From contig CP136066.1 in the NCBI GenBank assembly GCA_032622095.1, forward strand, positions 106,785,319 to 106,849,318: a stretch of DNA of 64,000 nt. The letters run 5' to 3'. The notes beneath the pieces are model-generated. The model searched no databases. It saw only the letters and a program-made list of their open reading frames with translations, and was not told the origin of the DNA. The position numbers and the translations under genes are program-made. This stretch comes from Siphonodentalium dalli. Taxonomy: Eukaryota; Mollusca; Scaphopoda; Gadilida; Siphonodentaliidae. Each line of letters opens with the position of its first letter. Positions within the stretch are counted from its first letter, which is position 1. This document shows, one piece after another, positions 46,141 to 58,619 of this stretch.

Positions 46141-49100
46141 ATGAGGCTGTCATGTGACCTAGAAATCATCAACAGAGTCCTGCCTGAGCATAACCTGAAG
46201 CAGCGTAATAAGCCTTTGCACACACAGCTGTCCATTGGTCATAAGCCTGGAAGCAGTTCGAAACCAGAGAGCACTGTATTCCTCATGCTATGTACAGCTA
46301 ATAACCGGAATGGAGATAAACACCCCGTAAGTATTACTAAGTAATGGTGAAGTGGTCCAAGTTTGCATGTTTCTGCTATAATTAGGGTACCCAGCATCGC
46401 CATAACATTCAATAAGGGTACCCAGTACGACCAAAACGTTCTTTGGAGTACCTAGTGATGAGTCGATGATCGGAAACGACAATCGGAATCGGCCGATTGT
46501 GGCCCATCGGATGACAATCGGTACTCGGGTTTCAACATCGGCATTTCCGATTGTCTAAATAATAATCGGGTGCTTGTTTTTCTTCAATAAACTGTGTTAA
46601 ATATAACGATGTTTTTATTGAATAAATGACCAGTAAACATGGGGAAAGTGTAACCAAACACAAATTTGGTGATGTACAGCCAGGTCATGCCTGACACAAG
46701 TATAAACCCCCGAAAGTACATGTCACCTGACACATAATTATGCAGTTGACTGCATTCACCACGCTTCAGTTATTATATATCGAATGAATTGAAATAATTA
46801 TGTAAAATAGCCCGACCCATTATATAGTGTAGTGTGTTTACAAAATCCCCATTGTTCACCAATTAACAACTACTATTCAATGTAGTGACCGCTAATCACC
46901 AGTATTCAAACTGATTCAAACTGATATCAGGTCAGCTAGTGACCTCAATCTATAAGCCGACATGAAAAAAAACATGTAGACAGTAAACAAGTGTTGCGTC
47001 ATCCTTGGTATTGTCTCTACAGGTGAGTTCAGGATAATGTGGTTTAACATAAAAATTCCCTTCCTCAGACGGAGGTCTCATGTTGAATTCTTGTATTTTA
47101 TTAATTGGATAGGGATAAATACAATGGTAACAATTATTAATATTATTTAATTGTTTTTATTTGTAATTAAACATTTTGTTCTTGTTTTGGTGTGAACGGT
47201 CATGCACTCTTCTGAGTTGTCATCGCGGCGAATGCCAAAACTCACCTGTGTCTGTGAATGTAGCCAGAATTCCGACGCCCTATTGACTTACAGTTGTATA
47301 AGGCGCATGCACATTTTCAGGGGAAATACTGGGTCAACAAGTAGCGACTTATAGACAGAAATCTACGGTAAATTGAGCATAATATAACATGTGTATTGGT
47401 TGTCAGGATGCAGGAATTTGTTCACAAGTCCACCATACCTACCTTTATACTTACCCAAACGTATACATATGTATACTGGTATATTACTGACGTTGTTGCT
47501 TCCAAATAACACATATAACATATTTTGGTATTATTATTAAAATAATCGGAATCGGCACTTGAATCGGCCGATTGTGATCTCAAATAATCGGCAATCGGCG
47601 CAAAGCTCTATTTGACAATCGGCTCATCACTTGGAGTACCCATGATGTCCAAAATGCTGATTAGGGTACTAGTACTCAGGCTGATGAGGTCATTGTCACA
47701 AGGCATTAGTCACATTCGTAGCCAGCTTTTTAAATCGATCATAAATGTAGCCAGCTTTTCTATGGTGATCACATTTGTAGCCAGCTTTTCATGCGAGCCT
47801 CAATGAACAAGATTAGGTTAATCTCATTTGGTCTGAGTTGATGGATGAAATACAACTTGAATTTCAATTTGATATTAATTCCTCTAATAACCTGAGGTTT
47901 GCAATCAATGTCATTAGAATGCTCGTATTATATTCCAGTATAAGTTGATAAACGAAGTCAGTTTTGGAGCATGACGTCGACATTTTAGTCACGAATACGA
48001 TGATGTATATGTCACGTCCTATTTCGCGCCATATAGAGGATATAATTAGAAAAGCTGGCTACGATCGCCAGTGAAAACCTGGCTACATTTGTGATCAATA
48101 TAAAAAAACTGGCTACGAATGTGACCGGAGCCTTGTGACAATGACCCCAGCGGCAGTACTCAGGATCTCTAAATCTCGTCTGTTGACCATTTCTGTTCCC
48201 CCACCCGTGTGAGTAAGGTCAAACCTCTTTGTATACTATGCCTGTAGCCGAAAGTCTTCAATTGAACAAGAAGAGAGTGCGCATTGTATGATTACATGTA
48301 TATAATTTGTTCATTAGGCCAAAAAAAAGAAAGAAGCGTTTTGGTTCTCGGGCATGTTTTTCTTCAAATCAATGAGGGAGGCTTTTTTTTCCTTTTTTTT
48401 CTGTACATAGTAAACCTGGACAATGATACAACCTCCTCTGTCCAGTAATAACCAGAAAATATAGAGGGAATTGTTATGCATATAAACTCATTTAATCTTA
48501 TGTAAAAATGCCATTGTACTACAAGTATATGACAGATTACCTCGCATTATATAATGCCCCTGACTAGTCACTATTGCTGTCTACAAACTGGTACGTCGCC
48601 ATTCTAATATGTGATCCTGAATTTCATCAAGTGCCTTTCAATTGTCTGCAGTTACAATTAGTAATTTAGTACATAATTACTAAGTATAACAAGAGCACGA
48701 GGATCAGCTACAGTAATGCCATAATTAATCGACTCCATAACCACAGCAGAATTATGGGTAACTCTTCAGGATTTAGTCGAAAATATGGCTTGTTGCCATT
48801 CATCGGAAAGCTCTCCCCGAGAGCTTTCTGATGAATGGCAACAAGCCATATTTCCAACTAAATCCTGAAAAGTTACCCATAATTCTGCTGTGGTTAAACA
48901 GTCGATTAATTAGGGCATTACTGTACATGTACTTCATGTTATATATCCAAAAATCACTTTTCACACATTACACATATTTGTTAGAGCGCAATGATTTGCA
49001 TACTAATGTCCAATTCCAATACATATCTATGGACATGTTGGTAAAAAATGTTAGGTTCTTCAGAATCTAATTAACCCTATGTATCAGGAAATAAGGGGGC

Positions 49101-52100
49101 ACTCAAAGGATATAAGCTTGTTCATTGAAAAGTATTTTGTCATAAAATCAGGCATTGAAATGCGGCCCTTTTTATTCAATATGGCGTGGCCTGAGAACCA
49201 AAACCCTTTTATTTTTGGCCTTTTAATGTATAAAGTGTATGATCAATTGGGGCTTCTTTTCCTTTATATCATACAATCTTCAAGAAATGGTTCACATCTT
49301 TGATATGATGACTTGTTTATCTTTGAATTTATTGACAAATTATTGGCATATTATTTTTCAGTATCACTATATTGCTGAGAAAAACTATCATTGGTGGCAA
49401 GGAAGCGTGTCTTTTCTTCGGCAGAGACATTATTGTTCATATTTTTTTTATTGAAAATTACCCAGTTTATCTTATGATTGCACATACAGGTAACATTGTT
49501 GTAGATGATCTATAAATAGACAGCCCAATATCTAAGAATTTCTTTCAAAAGTTTACTGGCACTGCATGGTACAAATTAAACTTACTGCTGACTTTTATTT
49601 TTCAGATAAAAGGAAATATAGAACAAATATTTGCCAAGTTCATCAATGAAGGAAAATGTACCATCCGCCTGAAAAATCCCAAGCAAGATTTATGTCTGAG
49701 CAAAGTAAGTGTGCGACATTACAGGGAAGTCCATGAATGAGATACACATAGAGTACCAGGGGGGTCTATGTGAATAACAAACTAAGTCCAATCATGAGCC
49801 TCACTGTCTTAGTGGCAAACAAATTTATCCTATTAATAAAATATCCATTTATTATTAAAAGTTGCATTCAGGGTTCCAGAACTCTAGAAACAACAATAAC
49901 ATGAGCTCCCTTTCAAGACTACATGGGGTTGAACGTGCTCCGCTGCCCCCACCCGCATTTATCCAAACAATGGCATCGATGTTGTCATAGATATACCGGC
50001 AAAGGTTTCCTCTTTTAATAATACAATCAATTCAATTCCATTTCAATCCATAGCATTTATTTTGAACACCAAATATTTGTCTCAGAAGATGGTCATTTCT
50101 GGGAGCCGTCAATGTTTTCAGAATATCATTCAAAAACATGTCTGCCAGTGACCATCTTGGATTTTACTCTTTGTATGCTACATCCCTCATCCGATCTTCA
50201 CCAAACTTAAAAAGGTTCTTCGGGGTAACTTCTAGATGAATGCTGTTCAATTTCTCCAAAATTCATTAAATATCGTGGCTGCCAGCAGCCATCTTATATA
50301 CACAATACAATCCATTTTCTGAAACTTTTGACTTTCCTTCTTCTTGATCATTCTATTGACTGCTCAGCATAAAATTATAAACGCCTCCCCATGTTGAGCT
50401 ACAGTGTCATTGACACTTAGTTTTATTTTATACAATTTTATATATACTATGTACATGTAGTATTGTATAATAAAGAAACATTGTGTGTAGACAGTGTAAT
50501 ACAACTCTCTAACTATAGTATACTGATAATAAAATTAATTATTTTGTGACACCTCACTGCCATGCTCTTTCCTTTCAGGCTGATAATTTGCAGTTGAAGA
50601 ATTTCCTAACTGTTCTAAGAATGGTTGCTCAGGGACAAGACACAAGTAAAATCACATTATCAGCTCTGGCTCCAGCCTCGAAGAAGCATGTTGAAAAACC
50701 CAAGACAAAACTCTCGGTTCAAAGCAAGAGAGAGTACCCTATCACAACTAATTTTCCAGGCACACTTGAAATCCTTCAAATTAACAGGTGTGGCATGAAA
50801 AAGCTTGACACACGGATACTGAATCTGAGAAGGTTATTAACACTCGATTTGAACGACAATCTTCTTTCTACCCTCCCAGATGAGATAAATCAGCTGATTG
50901 AACTGAAAGATTTATCTATGTGCAAAAATCAATTGACTAGTATTCCTATGGGTTTGTTTAAAGAACCTATTCAGCAGAATCTCACAACCTTGAACTTTGC
51001 AAATAATCAACTTCAGACGCTGCCTATTCAGATTTGTGAACTGCAGGCATTGACAATTCTACATGTTGATAATAATGTTATTGAAGTTCTTCCGGCGACC
51101 TTTGGACGACTGAGGCGGCTTATGGTGTTTTCGGCTTCTGGGAATCATTTGAAATCTCTTCCATCAACTTTTGTAAAGCTTCGTTTTGAGAAGTTGTTGC
51201 TGGATAATAACATGTTCATTACGGAGAACACAGATTTAGTTGATGCTCGTATTGGTGTCCCATCCCTCTTGGAGTGTACAGCAAGGAGTATACGAAAATA
51301 CAGGTGAGCCAATCTTATCACATAACTTATCACATAACTCAGGTATGATCATATACCGTAGGGACCGACGAAGCTTCGAGATTCGATTCGATTTCGAATC
51401 TTATGTTCCGATTCGATTCGATTCGAAAGCGGTCATGTGATTCGGGATATTTCGAATCGTTGTATAAAAGTCCTTTATCGCCTGCAGTATCTTTTAAAAT
51501 GTTCATTATATCCCCAATACGTAACCTGAATCTCCTTCCGCGACCATCTGCGACCTCCGTGGTCTAACATGTATATATAGGTTGCCCAATAACCCACTGC
51601 ACATAGGCTTCCCAGTCCCAGTGGTGGTTACTCGCGGACGAGGAAAGTCGGCGGGTTACTCATACAACAACATATATGTCGGTGATCGGTGATGGTTCAC
51701 GTCACATTTTCAGCACGGTTGGACCAAAATGAAAGTAGAGCACACAATGTTTATTCCACCACATAATACCAGAAATGTCGCGATCTAGCCCGGCCCCAGC
51801 TGCCAAAGCGGGGTAAACCACCAAGAAATCAATCACTTAAATTTCACGATCAAGAATGTTCACCATTCGTCAACGCTAATCCGCATGACAATGATGACAT
51901 ATAAAGAGGAATAACTCTATATTTCCATACTGTGCACTGGAATTACATGTTTTTGTTTTATACAATACCTATTGAATTTCTGTGACCATTCAGCTTTCAT
52001 GAACAGTTCCTCTGTTCCTGAGTCCTGACAACTAACTCGGTTGATCCGACGAAAAGGTCAACATTGGGATTTTATAGTTCCCGTGATCCCGTTTGGCATT

Positions 52101-53776
52101 TGCGTATGCGCCAATCCCAAGTCAGAATGCCCAATTCTGATATCGCGCGTGCATGCTGCCATGCATGCGACAGGGCGAGGCGTATATGCGCAGAATCGTT
52201 TCCGATTACAATGACTCGCACCAGACTCAATTGCAAACGGAAACTATTCTGCGCATGTATGCCTCGCATAGACTAGTGGCAGTGTTACTGTGTAAACAAA
52301 AAAAACTATGAACTGACGTGCCATTCTCATATTAAACTAAATGTTGATCATACCATGTCATAAAACTGTAGTTTAATGAACCTCCATCGTAACTTCGCGT
52401 TATCTCACAGACCTTAGAAAATCGTCTGACATTTGCCCTCATTTTGCTCATACCTCCCACCGACATGTACCGCAAATCTTCTAAAGTGTCGGCAAAAGAT
52501 TCGATTCGAGATTCGATTCGATTTTGAATCATCATCATGATTCGATTCGAGATTCGATTCGATGTTGAAATTGCCGATTCGTCGGTCCCTAATATACGGT
52601 ACACATGATCATTAGGGGGATAACAATAGTTGTAACACTATGCCCGGGTAACACCTGGTAGGACATGTATTGGGGTTTTTGGGCATGGAATTTTTAAATT
52701 TGCATACGACGGGCCAAACCATGGTCGGACCATCCTATCCTAGATTCTACGGACCTTACATTTTAAACTTAGTGGAAGCCCTGGTTAAATGGATATCTCA
52801 ACAGGTCAATGAATGATAGCATGTATGTGACTGCGTGTATGTGTGACCATGGACTAAATTGTCTGATTTCTAGACAGTGAAAATTTACCCACTGTCATTT
52901 CTGTCCAATCCCAATATAACAGTTTTTTTTTTTTTGGCAAAAATTATAATGATCTTGATATCCAACATCGTTCAACAGGAATGATAACTGTTTTGAAATA
53001 TTCTGGCTCCCATATTAATTTATAGAGTCAGTTGCCATCGGCTATTTTTTAGGAGATTAAATACATGTCTCTGGCTCAGGTGAGAATTATTTGCTGAACA
53101 TTTATATTTGTTGAGAACTGATAATGAATTTATGCCATTTTAGTATGTCTTTTAAGAGCATAAAAGTTTATATATATTAATAACTGTTTCCTGTACTTAT
53201 CGTCCGAATGTGACAAAACCTAGAAAAATTTAACCCATTCACAACTGAAGCTGCACTGGTGCAGCATTAAATACCCTGTGCCAGTGCATTCTCTTATATA
53301 AGCGAGTCTCCCATAGGGAACCTCGCATATATAGCACTGGCTTAGAAGATCAAGGTAAATTTTGTTAGGCCAATTCATTCTTTTATATATGAGAGGCTCC
53401 CTATGGGTGACTGGCATATATAAGAGAATGCATTGGTACAGGATTTTCGCATAATTTCAGGAAGCTCTAGTTATGAAAGGGTTAATTTGATGTTTAATTT
53501 ACAAATTGTTTGAACAGATATTGATCTTTTCATTTCAGTATTCCATATACTGATGAGGATCTATTCCCGATGCTTATTAACTACCTGAAATCTGCTCGTC
53601 AATGCTGGTGTGGAGCATACTGCTTTCAGTGCAGCCTACGATTCGTCACACACATTGACCTCAGACAGTCTGCCATGGAAGTCTCAGCTGCAAGTGCTCC
53701 AATTGAATCTTATATCTGCTCCATTCAGTGCCTCAACAGATTCAGGCTCAATCCAAAAGCATACTGGAGAAAGTAA
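46141..53776 (+). CDS. LRR1: Leucine-rich repeat protein 1, CUL2 substrate receptor
   Basis: LRR1 (PPIL5) is the receptor of the CUL2-Elongin ubiquitin ligase that marks the CMG helicase for p97 extraction at replication termination. Exons 46141-46326, 49606-49704, 50579-51303 and 53539-53776 join in phase to give 415 aa; human LRR1 is 414. I chose the ATG at 46141 because MRLSCDLEIINRVLPEHNL aligns with the human N-terminus; an in-frame ATG at 46108 would add 11 residues. Residues 1 to about 95 form the PH-like N-terminal domain (NIEQIFAKFINEGKCTIRL). About 158-308 hold six or so LRRs (LLTLDLNDNLLSTLPDEI, LTTLNFANNQLQTLPIQI). The tail keeps cysteines C359, C361, C365, C368, C397 and C401, paralleling the human tail and perhaps binding zinc (inference). 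Introns carry several transposons. Confidence 0.96.
46453..47632. mobile_element. hAT element in LRR1 intron 1, perfect 8-bp duplication
   Basis: Ends tagtgatgagtcgatgatcg / caatcggctcatcactt, with GGAGTACC at 46445-46452 and 47633-47640. Subterminal sequence is dense in 'aatcggccgattgtg'. No transposase ORF in 1180 bp. It landed in a ~30-bp minisatellite (agggtacccag...), traces of which remain on both sides. Confidence 0.88.
47681..48154. mobile_element. Element with 10-bp duplication and 'gtagccagctttt' subterminal repeats
   Basis: Ends 'ggtcattgtcacaaggc' / 'gccttgtgacaatgacc', flanked by AGTACTCAGG at 47671-47680 and 48155-48164. Three copies of 'gtagccagctttt' follow the left end and three inverted copies precede the right end. 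A 9-11 bp duplication points to a MULE-like group. Confidence 0.82.
48711..48923. mobile_element. Family B palindromic MITE, full length, TA-flanked
   Basis: TA at 48709-48710 and 48924-48925. Arms cagtaatgccataattaatc / 'gattaattagggcattactg', centre agctctccccgagagct. It is the best reference copy of this family, in LRR1 intron 1. Confidence 0.87.
49930..50340. repeat. Dispersed repeat, same family as 58.7-59.2 kb
   Basis: Shares 'catccctcatccgat', 'aacttctagatgaat' and 'cagccatctt' with the block near 58.85-59.15 kb. Units of roughly 180 bp, strongly diverged. It lies in LRR1 intron 2. Confidence 0.55.
51359..52591. mobile_element. hAT element in LRR1 intron 3
   Basis: Ends tagggaccgacgaa / ttcgtcggtcccta, flanked by atataccg (51351-51358) and atatacgg (52592-52599), one mismatch in 8. 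Subterminal 'gattcgattcgagattcg' repeats at both ends. It starts 55 bp after the exon 3 donor. No transposase. Confidence 0.86.
53230..53485. mobile_element. Family A double-palindrome MITE next to LRR1 exon 4
   Basis: TTAA at 53230-53233 and 53482-53485. The left end has diverged (cccattcacaactgaagct); the right end is agttatgaaaggg. Two palindromes, the first shortened on its right arm. Its right edge is 53 bp from the exon 4 start, inside the usual branch-point zone. Confidence 0.83.
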
Positions 53777-53794
53777 CACTGTTCATGGGCTTTA

Positions 53795-54062
53795 TTAACC
53801 CTTTCTATACTGAATGGATTCTCCCATTCTACTGACTGGATTCTCCCATTCAGTATTAAAAGTATACATTGGGACGGTCTATTATTCATTTAGAGGTGTG
53901 TTAAGGTAACAAAAGCAGACGACAGACAGAAAAACAGATAATACAAGAACAGAATGTTTCATATTCATTGGTAGGAACCACTGTGGTCGTTTGTTGAACT
54001 TATTCTCTGAACATTTCTAAAGGGAACTACTCGTCATGAATATTTAGTACAGAAAGGTTTAA
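53795..54062. mobile_element. TTAA-flanked MITE in the LRR1 3' UTR
   Basis: TTAA at 53795-53798 and 54059-54062. Ends ccctttctatactgaatgg / atatttagtacagaaaggt. It starts 18 bp after the LRR1 stop and precedes the first AATAAA, so it is probably transcribed as part of the 3' UTR. Confidence 0.8.
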
Positions 54063-54252
54063 TACGAACTTTAGGTGTTATCTTTGTGAGTTATATGGAT
54101 CTATTGATTTTGCTATCTATTGTTGAAACTTCAAGATACATGTATGAGATAACTGTCTGTGCCTTTCTGCACTCAATTTGTTTGGTTGTAAATATATTTA
54201 TTCTTGTAGTCTTATTTCATCGTTAATATGTGTATAATTTAAAAACACAAAC

Positions 54253-54258
54253 AATAAA
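54253..54258 (+). promoter_or_regulatory. Candidate LRR1 poly(A) signal
   Basis: AATAAA 477 bp after the stop codon. A second one at 54312-54317 is equally possible. Either would include the TTAA MITE in the mRNA. Confidence 0.5.
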
Positions 54259-55249
54259 GGAATGTGCTAAATTTCCATTGCTGCATACATGTATATCCAT
54301 GAGAACTATTAAATAAAATGATGGTTGTCTCGAAAGTTAACATTTCCAGGATAGATAACTCTCTGTAAAACCTAAGAAGTTAACACCTTCGCTTTATTTA
54401 TTGGCAGCTAATCGTCACTTTTGTAACTATGTTCATTAGATTCCAGTGCTTTCCAATTTGTCTACATTTCTTAAAGATTCCCAGTCCGATTTGTGGGTCC
54501 CCATATCATCCAGTTCAACAAAAGCCACTTTAAAACGCTTTAGTAATAAAAATTAGTTTATTACATGTACAAATAAATACTCACAACAATACCAAGTGTG
54601 GTGGCCAAAAATTTAAATACTAAAACATTTTTTGGCAATTTGAACGGCAAGCGAGTGTGCTTGACAAATTTCATATACAGTGTATGTTGACTCCTGCTTC
54701 AACGAAGAAATTTCCCCAACATTTGTCATCACACATGTAAACCAATTTATTCCACACCCATTGACGTGAGTCACATGTATTCAACGGAATCCCAGCCATT
54801 GAATACATATTAGTGTATACCTCTAGTGGAATACAAGACGGAACTATTCTTGTTGACGTTGTCGCCAAGAATGATGACGTACATTACGTCGATCATCCGC
54901 TTCCGGTGATCCCCCCATAATTACTGGTTATTTGTCAGACTTAAATCACAATAAAGGTAGCTATAGTAACAATGAAGGTGACATTCATGGGTTGAACTTA
55001 TCTGACTTAACGGTGTAGAATAAATACAGAACACAACTTGCATCATAATCTCGAATATTTTATCGAACTCGTTGCGGACGGCGCAAAGTTATCTACCTGC
55101 ATGTGCAATCAGCATGGTATTATCACATTGTCTATTTTTATGAATAAAATAGGATTACAAATTCAGGAATATATAGAGAATACTTTGGTTGAATACCTGG
55201 ATTATTTCATTCGTGGCTACAAGGAAATACTGAATTTCCACGATTTCAG

Positions 55250-55810
55250 CTAAATCAAGTGATTTAATCAAGATTTAAATCAATGATGTTTTTGAAAAAA
55301 ATCATTGATTTAAATAAAAAAATTTCAAATGATGATAAAAAGTCAAGAACTGCAATATCTAACAAGGTTTCTGTAAATTAAAACATGAGTATGATTAAAC
55401 AATATATAAATTGGATAACAGATATGAAACTGTACAGTAATTATCAACCCTATGGAAACTACAAGCATACTGCATGGTACCGTATTTACTGTTTCTTCAA
55501 TGGCCTGTTCCGCTTTATAGCATTGTTTGTATTGTTTGTAACTACACTCAGATTCAGCATTCCTCACTATACACAGTTTAATTTTCTTTCCCCTTTTCTG
55601 GTTGCTGTACATGTAAATGCTAACTGAGTAGCTCTACTATATACTCTGCTATTTAATTGGTCTAGTTGTCAAATGCCTCTACTTGATATATAGTGTGATT
55701 AACGTATTTTCATAACAGTTAGAAAAAAAATATAAAATAAATCGATTTAAATAAAAAAAATCGATTTTTTTTTATTTATTTTAAAAAATCAAAAAAATCA
55801 CCAACCCTGT
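55250..55810. mobile_element. AT-rich inverted element nested in the foldback
   Basis: Right end 'aaaaaatcaccaaccctg' (complement cagggttggtgattttt), a common hAT terminus. Both sides have 'aaatcgatttaaataaaaa'-like arms. The left terminus is worn, so boundaries are approximate. Confidence 0.5.
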
Positions 55811-56856
55811 TTCCTTGTACATGTAGAATGAAATAATCTGGCTATTCAATCAAAATTTTCTTATATGCGGATTATGCGCTATGTTATAAAATTCCCCAAA
55901 ACTGCTAGTTTTGTTCTACAGTTCACAGCAATGTGTTAAAAAACTTCGACATTTGCAGTCGGAAGTGGCAATGTTTACGTCCTATTGATTGATTTGCTCA
56001 CCATACACTAAATGACAAATATCGAGCACATCCGCCAAAAGAAACATTCTCCATTGATTTATTCTGAAAAGATGCGTGAAATGAATGTATACACAATTTA
56101 CTATAATGTAGGACAGAAGAACTATCCAGGGGAAAAAACACTTAAACATCAAAATGCAAAAATATTCTGCCTGTTATTGATATCATTGAAACTTTATGTG
56201 ATTTGCCACACAACTTGGAGAGGGTAATACTATTGTGTTCTCTAACGCTTCGGTCATTCTACCCCACAGCAATTTCCCACTATCACAAGACATGTTATGG
56301 ACTTGTTCAGGTGCGTGAAACTAATAAGTTAATATTCAGGCCCGATGACTGGAGGAATGTAGCATTCTACTGACATCGCCGAAATTCTCAAGCAAATCGA
56401 CCATACAACTTCGTAGAAAACATCGTTTGAACTATGCTCAATTGTAAATATGTACTTCTCGATTCAGGACACAACTATTGGCGATAAACTAACGAAAACG
56501 ATTTCGTCATCGAGAGTCAGTGCATTTAATTAATGTCAATTTAGATATAATATTTTTTTAACAACTAATTTGAGCAACATTATCCACCTTTCTATTCGAT
56601 CACCCAACCGGAATCACAAGATAATGACAATTTTGTTTCTGTTGATAATTTTCATCTTCTTTTATTCTGAAATTCATTGACGATCACTGAAGCGAATGCG
56701 AACCATGACCTTGCATGACTTCTCAAAATCTTGTGATGGCATCAACACATGTCCCTATATATCCAGAATCTAATCTAAATCTAAAGTTTTTGCTTGCCAG
56801 ATGAAAATTTGAGGTCCATAAAATGAATAAATATATAAAACCAAAATATTTTGAAA

Positions 56857-57725
56857 GTAGGGCACTGCGAATCTACGGTTTATAGTCGAATCAAATCTCA
56901 AATTAAATCAAGGGTGAGATTCGCGAATTGAATCGAACATATGCATGAGCTAAACATGGGTACATGTATCAACATACAAGTTTCGGCAGACCTGGGTAAC
57001 ACAATACCAGTTTGTGAACCTGGGAAATTTAGTTCCAAAAAACCATGGGATTAATACCAATTCAGCAGTATTACTATGTATACTGGGATAAATGGATTGC
57101 AATTACAAGGGCATCGGATGGGTGATTGAATGTGTTACAAAGTATAAGACCCACTGGCTGGAAGTTTCAGTTACAAAAAAATCTTCTCGTCTTCAAATTA
57201 TAATGGTTGCTTCTGTTTTGTTTTTAAAATTGTGAACATTGTAAGTCAGCAAGTACATTTCAAGAATGCTTATAGACGAACATATCTCTGATTAATCAAG
57301 ATTGTCTGTATTCGTAAAATGTTTTCGATATGTCCAATGGTGCCTTACATGTGCGTAACCGGATGATAAATTCACTGCACTGTTATGTCGGTGGGAGGTA
57401 TATGGTACAAGTCAATGCGGCAAGACAAAGCAGTCAGTTCGGCTAAAATTCAGCGTTATTCTAATAGACATAAAATATATCTAATTTATGGGGCAACAGA
57501 CTCAAAATAAGTGTTCATTGCTTCAAATGGGCTTGCATCAGTGTCCGAGTACAAATCTAAATTTGAAATTTAGAACAAGGCATCTTCAAACTCTTGTTAT
57601 TTTATCACCCACAAGAATGCCAAGATGGTTATTCGAAAATATTGGAATCCTATGATCAAATTGAACTGAATCGGCAGCCCGATTCGCAAATCAAAATGAA
57701 TCTCGAAGCTTCACATGTGACTCTT
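56857..57725. other. Possible decayed element inside the foldback
   Basis: 'gggcactgcgaatctacgg' with 'attcgcgaattgaatcga' on the left, and 'cccgattcgcaaatc' with 'gaatctcgaagcttcac' on the right, loosely inverted and reminiscent of the 51.4 kb hAT ends. Too diverged to classify. Confidence 0.3.
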
Positions 57726-58619
57726 TAAAAGGTTATTTCCTTAATGCAAACAGATATTTTGAATTCCCAGAGCTGAATAAATAGACAGAACACAACGCGC
57801 ATCTTAATCGAGACTCTTTTATCGAATGAGTTGCGGATGGCGCAAGGATATATTTCGCGAGAGCGTAGCTCGAGCGAAATATAACTTTGCGCCGTCCGCA
57901 ACGAGTTCGATAAAAGATTCGAGATTATGATGCAAGTTGTGTTCTGTATTTATTCTACACAGTTCAATCAGATAAGATAAATCCATGAATGTCACCTTTA
58001 TTGTTACTATAGCTACCTTTATTGTGATTTAAGTCTGACAAATAACCAGTAATTATGGGGGGGGTCACCGAAAGCGGATGATCGACGTAATGTACGTCAT
58101 CTTGCTTGGCGACAACGTCAACAAGAATAGTTCCGGCTCGTATTCCACTAGAGTTATACACTAATATGTATTCAATGGCTGGGATTCGTTGAATACATGT
58201 GACACCACGTCAATGGGTGTGGAATAAATAGTAATTTAGGGGCAATTTCGGGCTGGGTATCTTTAATGATTTAAATATGGTATATCTGTTTCTATAACAA
58301 GTTATATATAGTTTCCTGGGTATAAAATAATAAATGTGAATCAAAGACTTTGTTATAGGAAGAGATAGACCATCTTTAATATCCTGTTGTATGCTATTAT
58401 ATTTATTGTATTATTAAAACATTCCATCTTTTATGAAAGAGAATTAAGATATTGTCATTTCTATAGTTGCAACAAATAAATCAGAATGGCAACTTATGTC
58501 ATATTTATATGCCCGGTTTAACATGTCGAGTGCCATTCACTATTCAATAACACATGAAAAGTATGAGATAACTCGTAGTTGGCATTCAATGTGTTAAAGA
58601 TGAGACATATTATGTTTTT

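Larger units (their letters stand above)
54745..58229. mobile_element. 3.5 kb element with ~340-bp inverted arms
   Basis: Left arm 54745-55092, right arm about 57891-58229. Both include 'attccacacccattgacgtg', 'gattatgatgcaagttgtg' and 'actttgcgccgtccgcaacg' (as strand or complement). The right side has an extra partial copy of the inner arm near 57780-57850, making its own hairpin (cgcgagagcgtagctcgagcg). The interior shows no recognised gene and contains an AT-rich inverted element at about 55250-55810. The target duplication is not clear. Confidence 0.75.
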
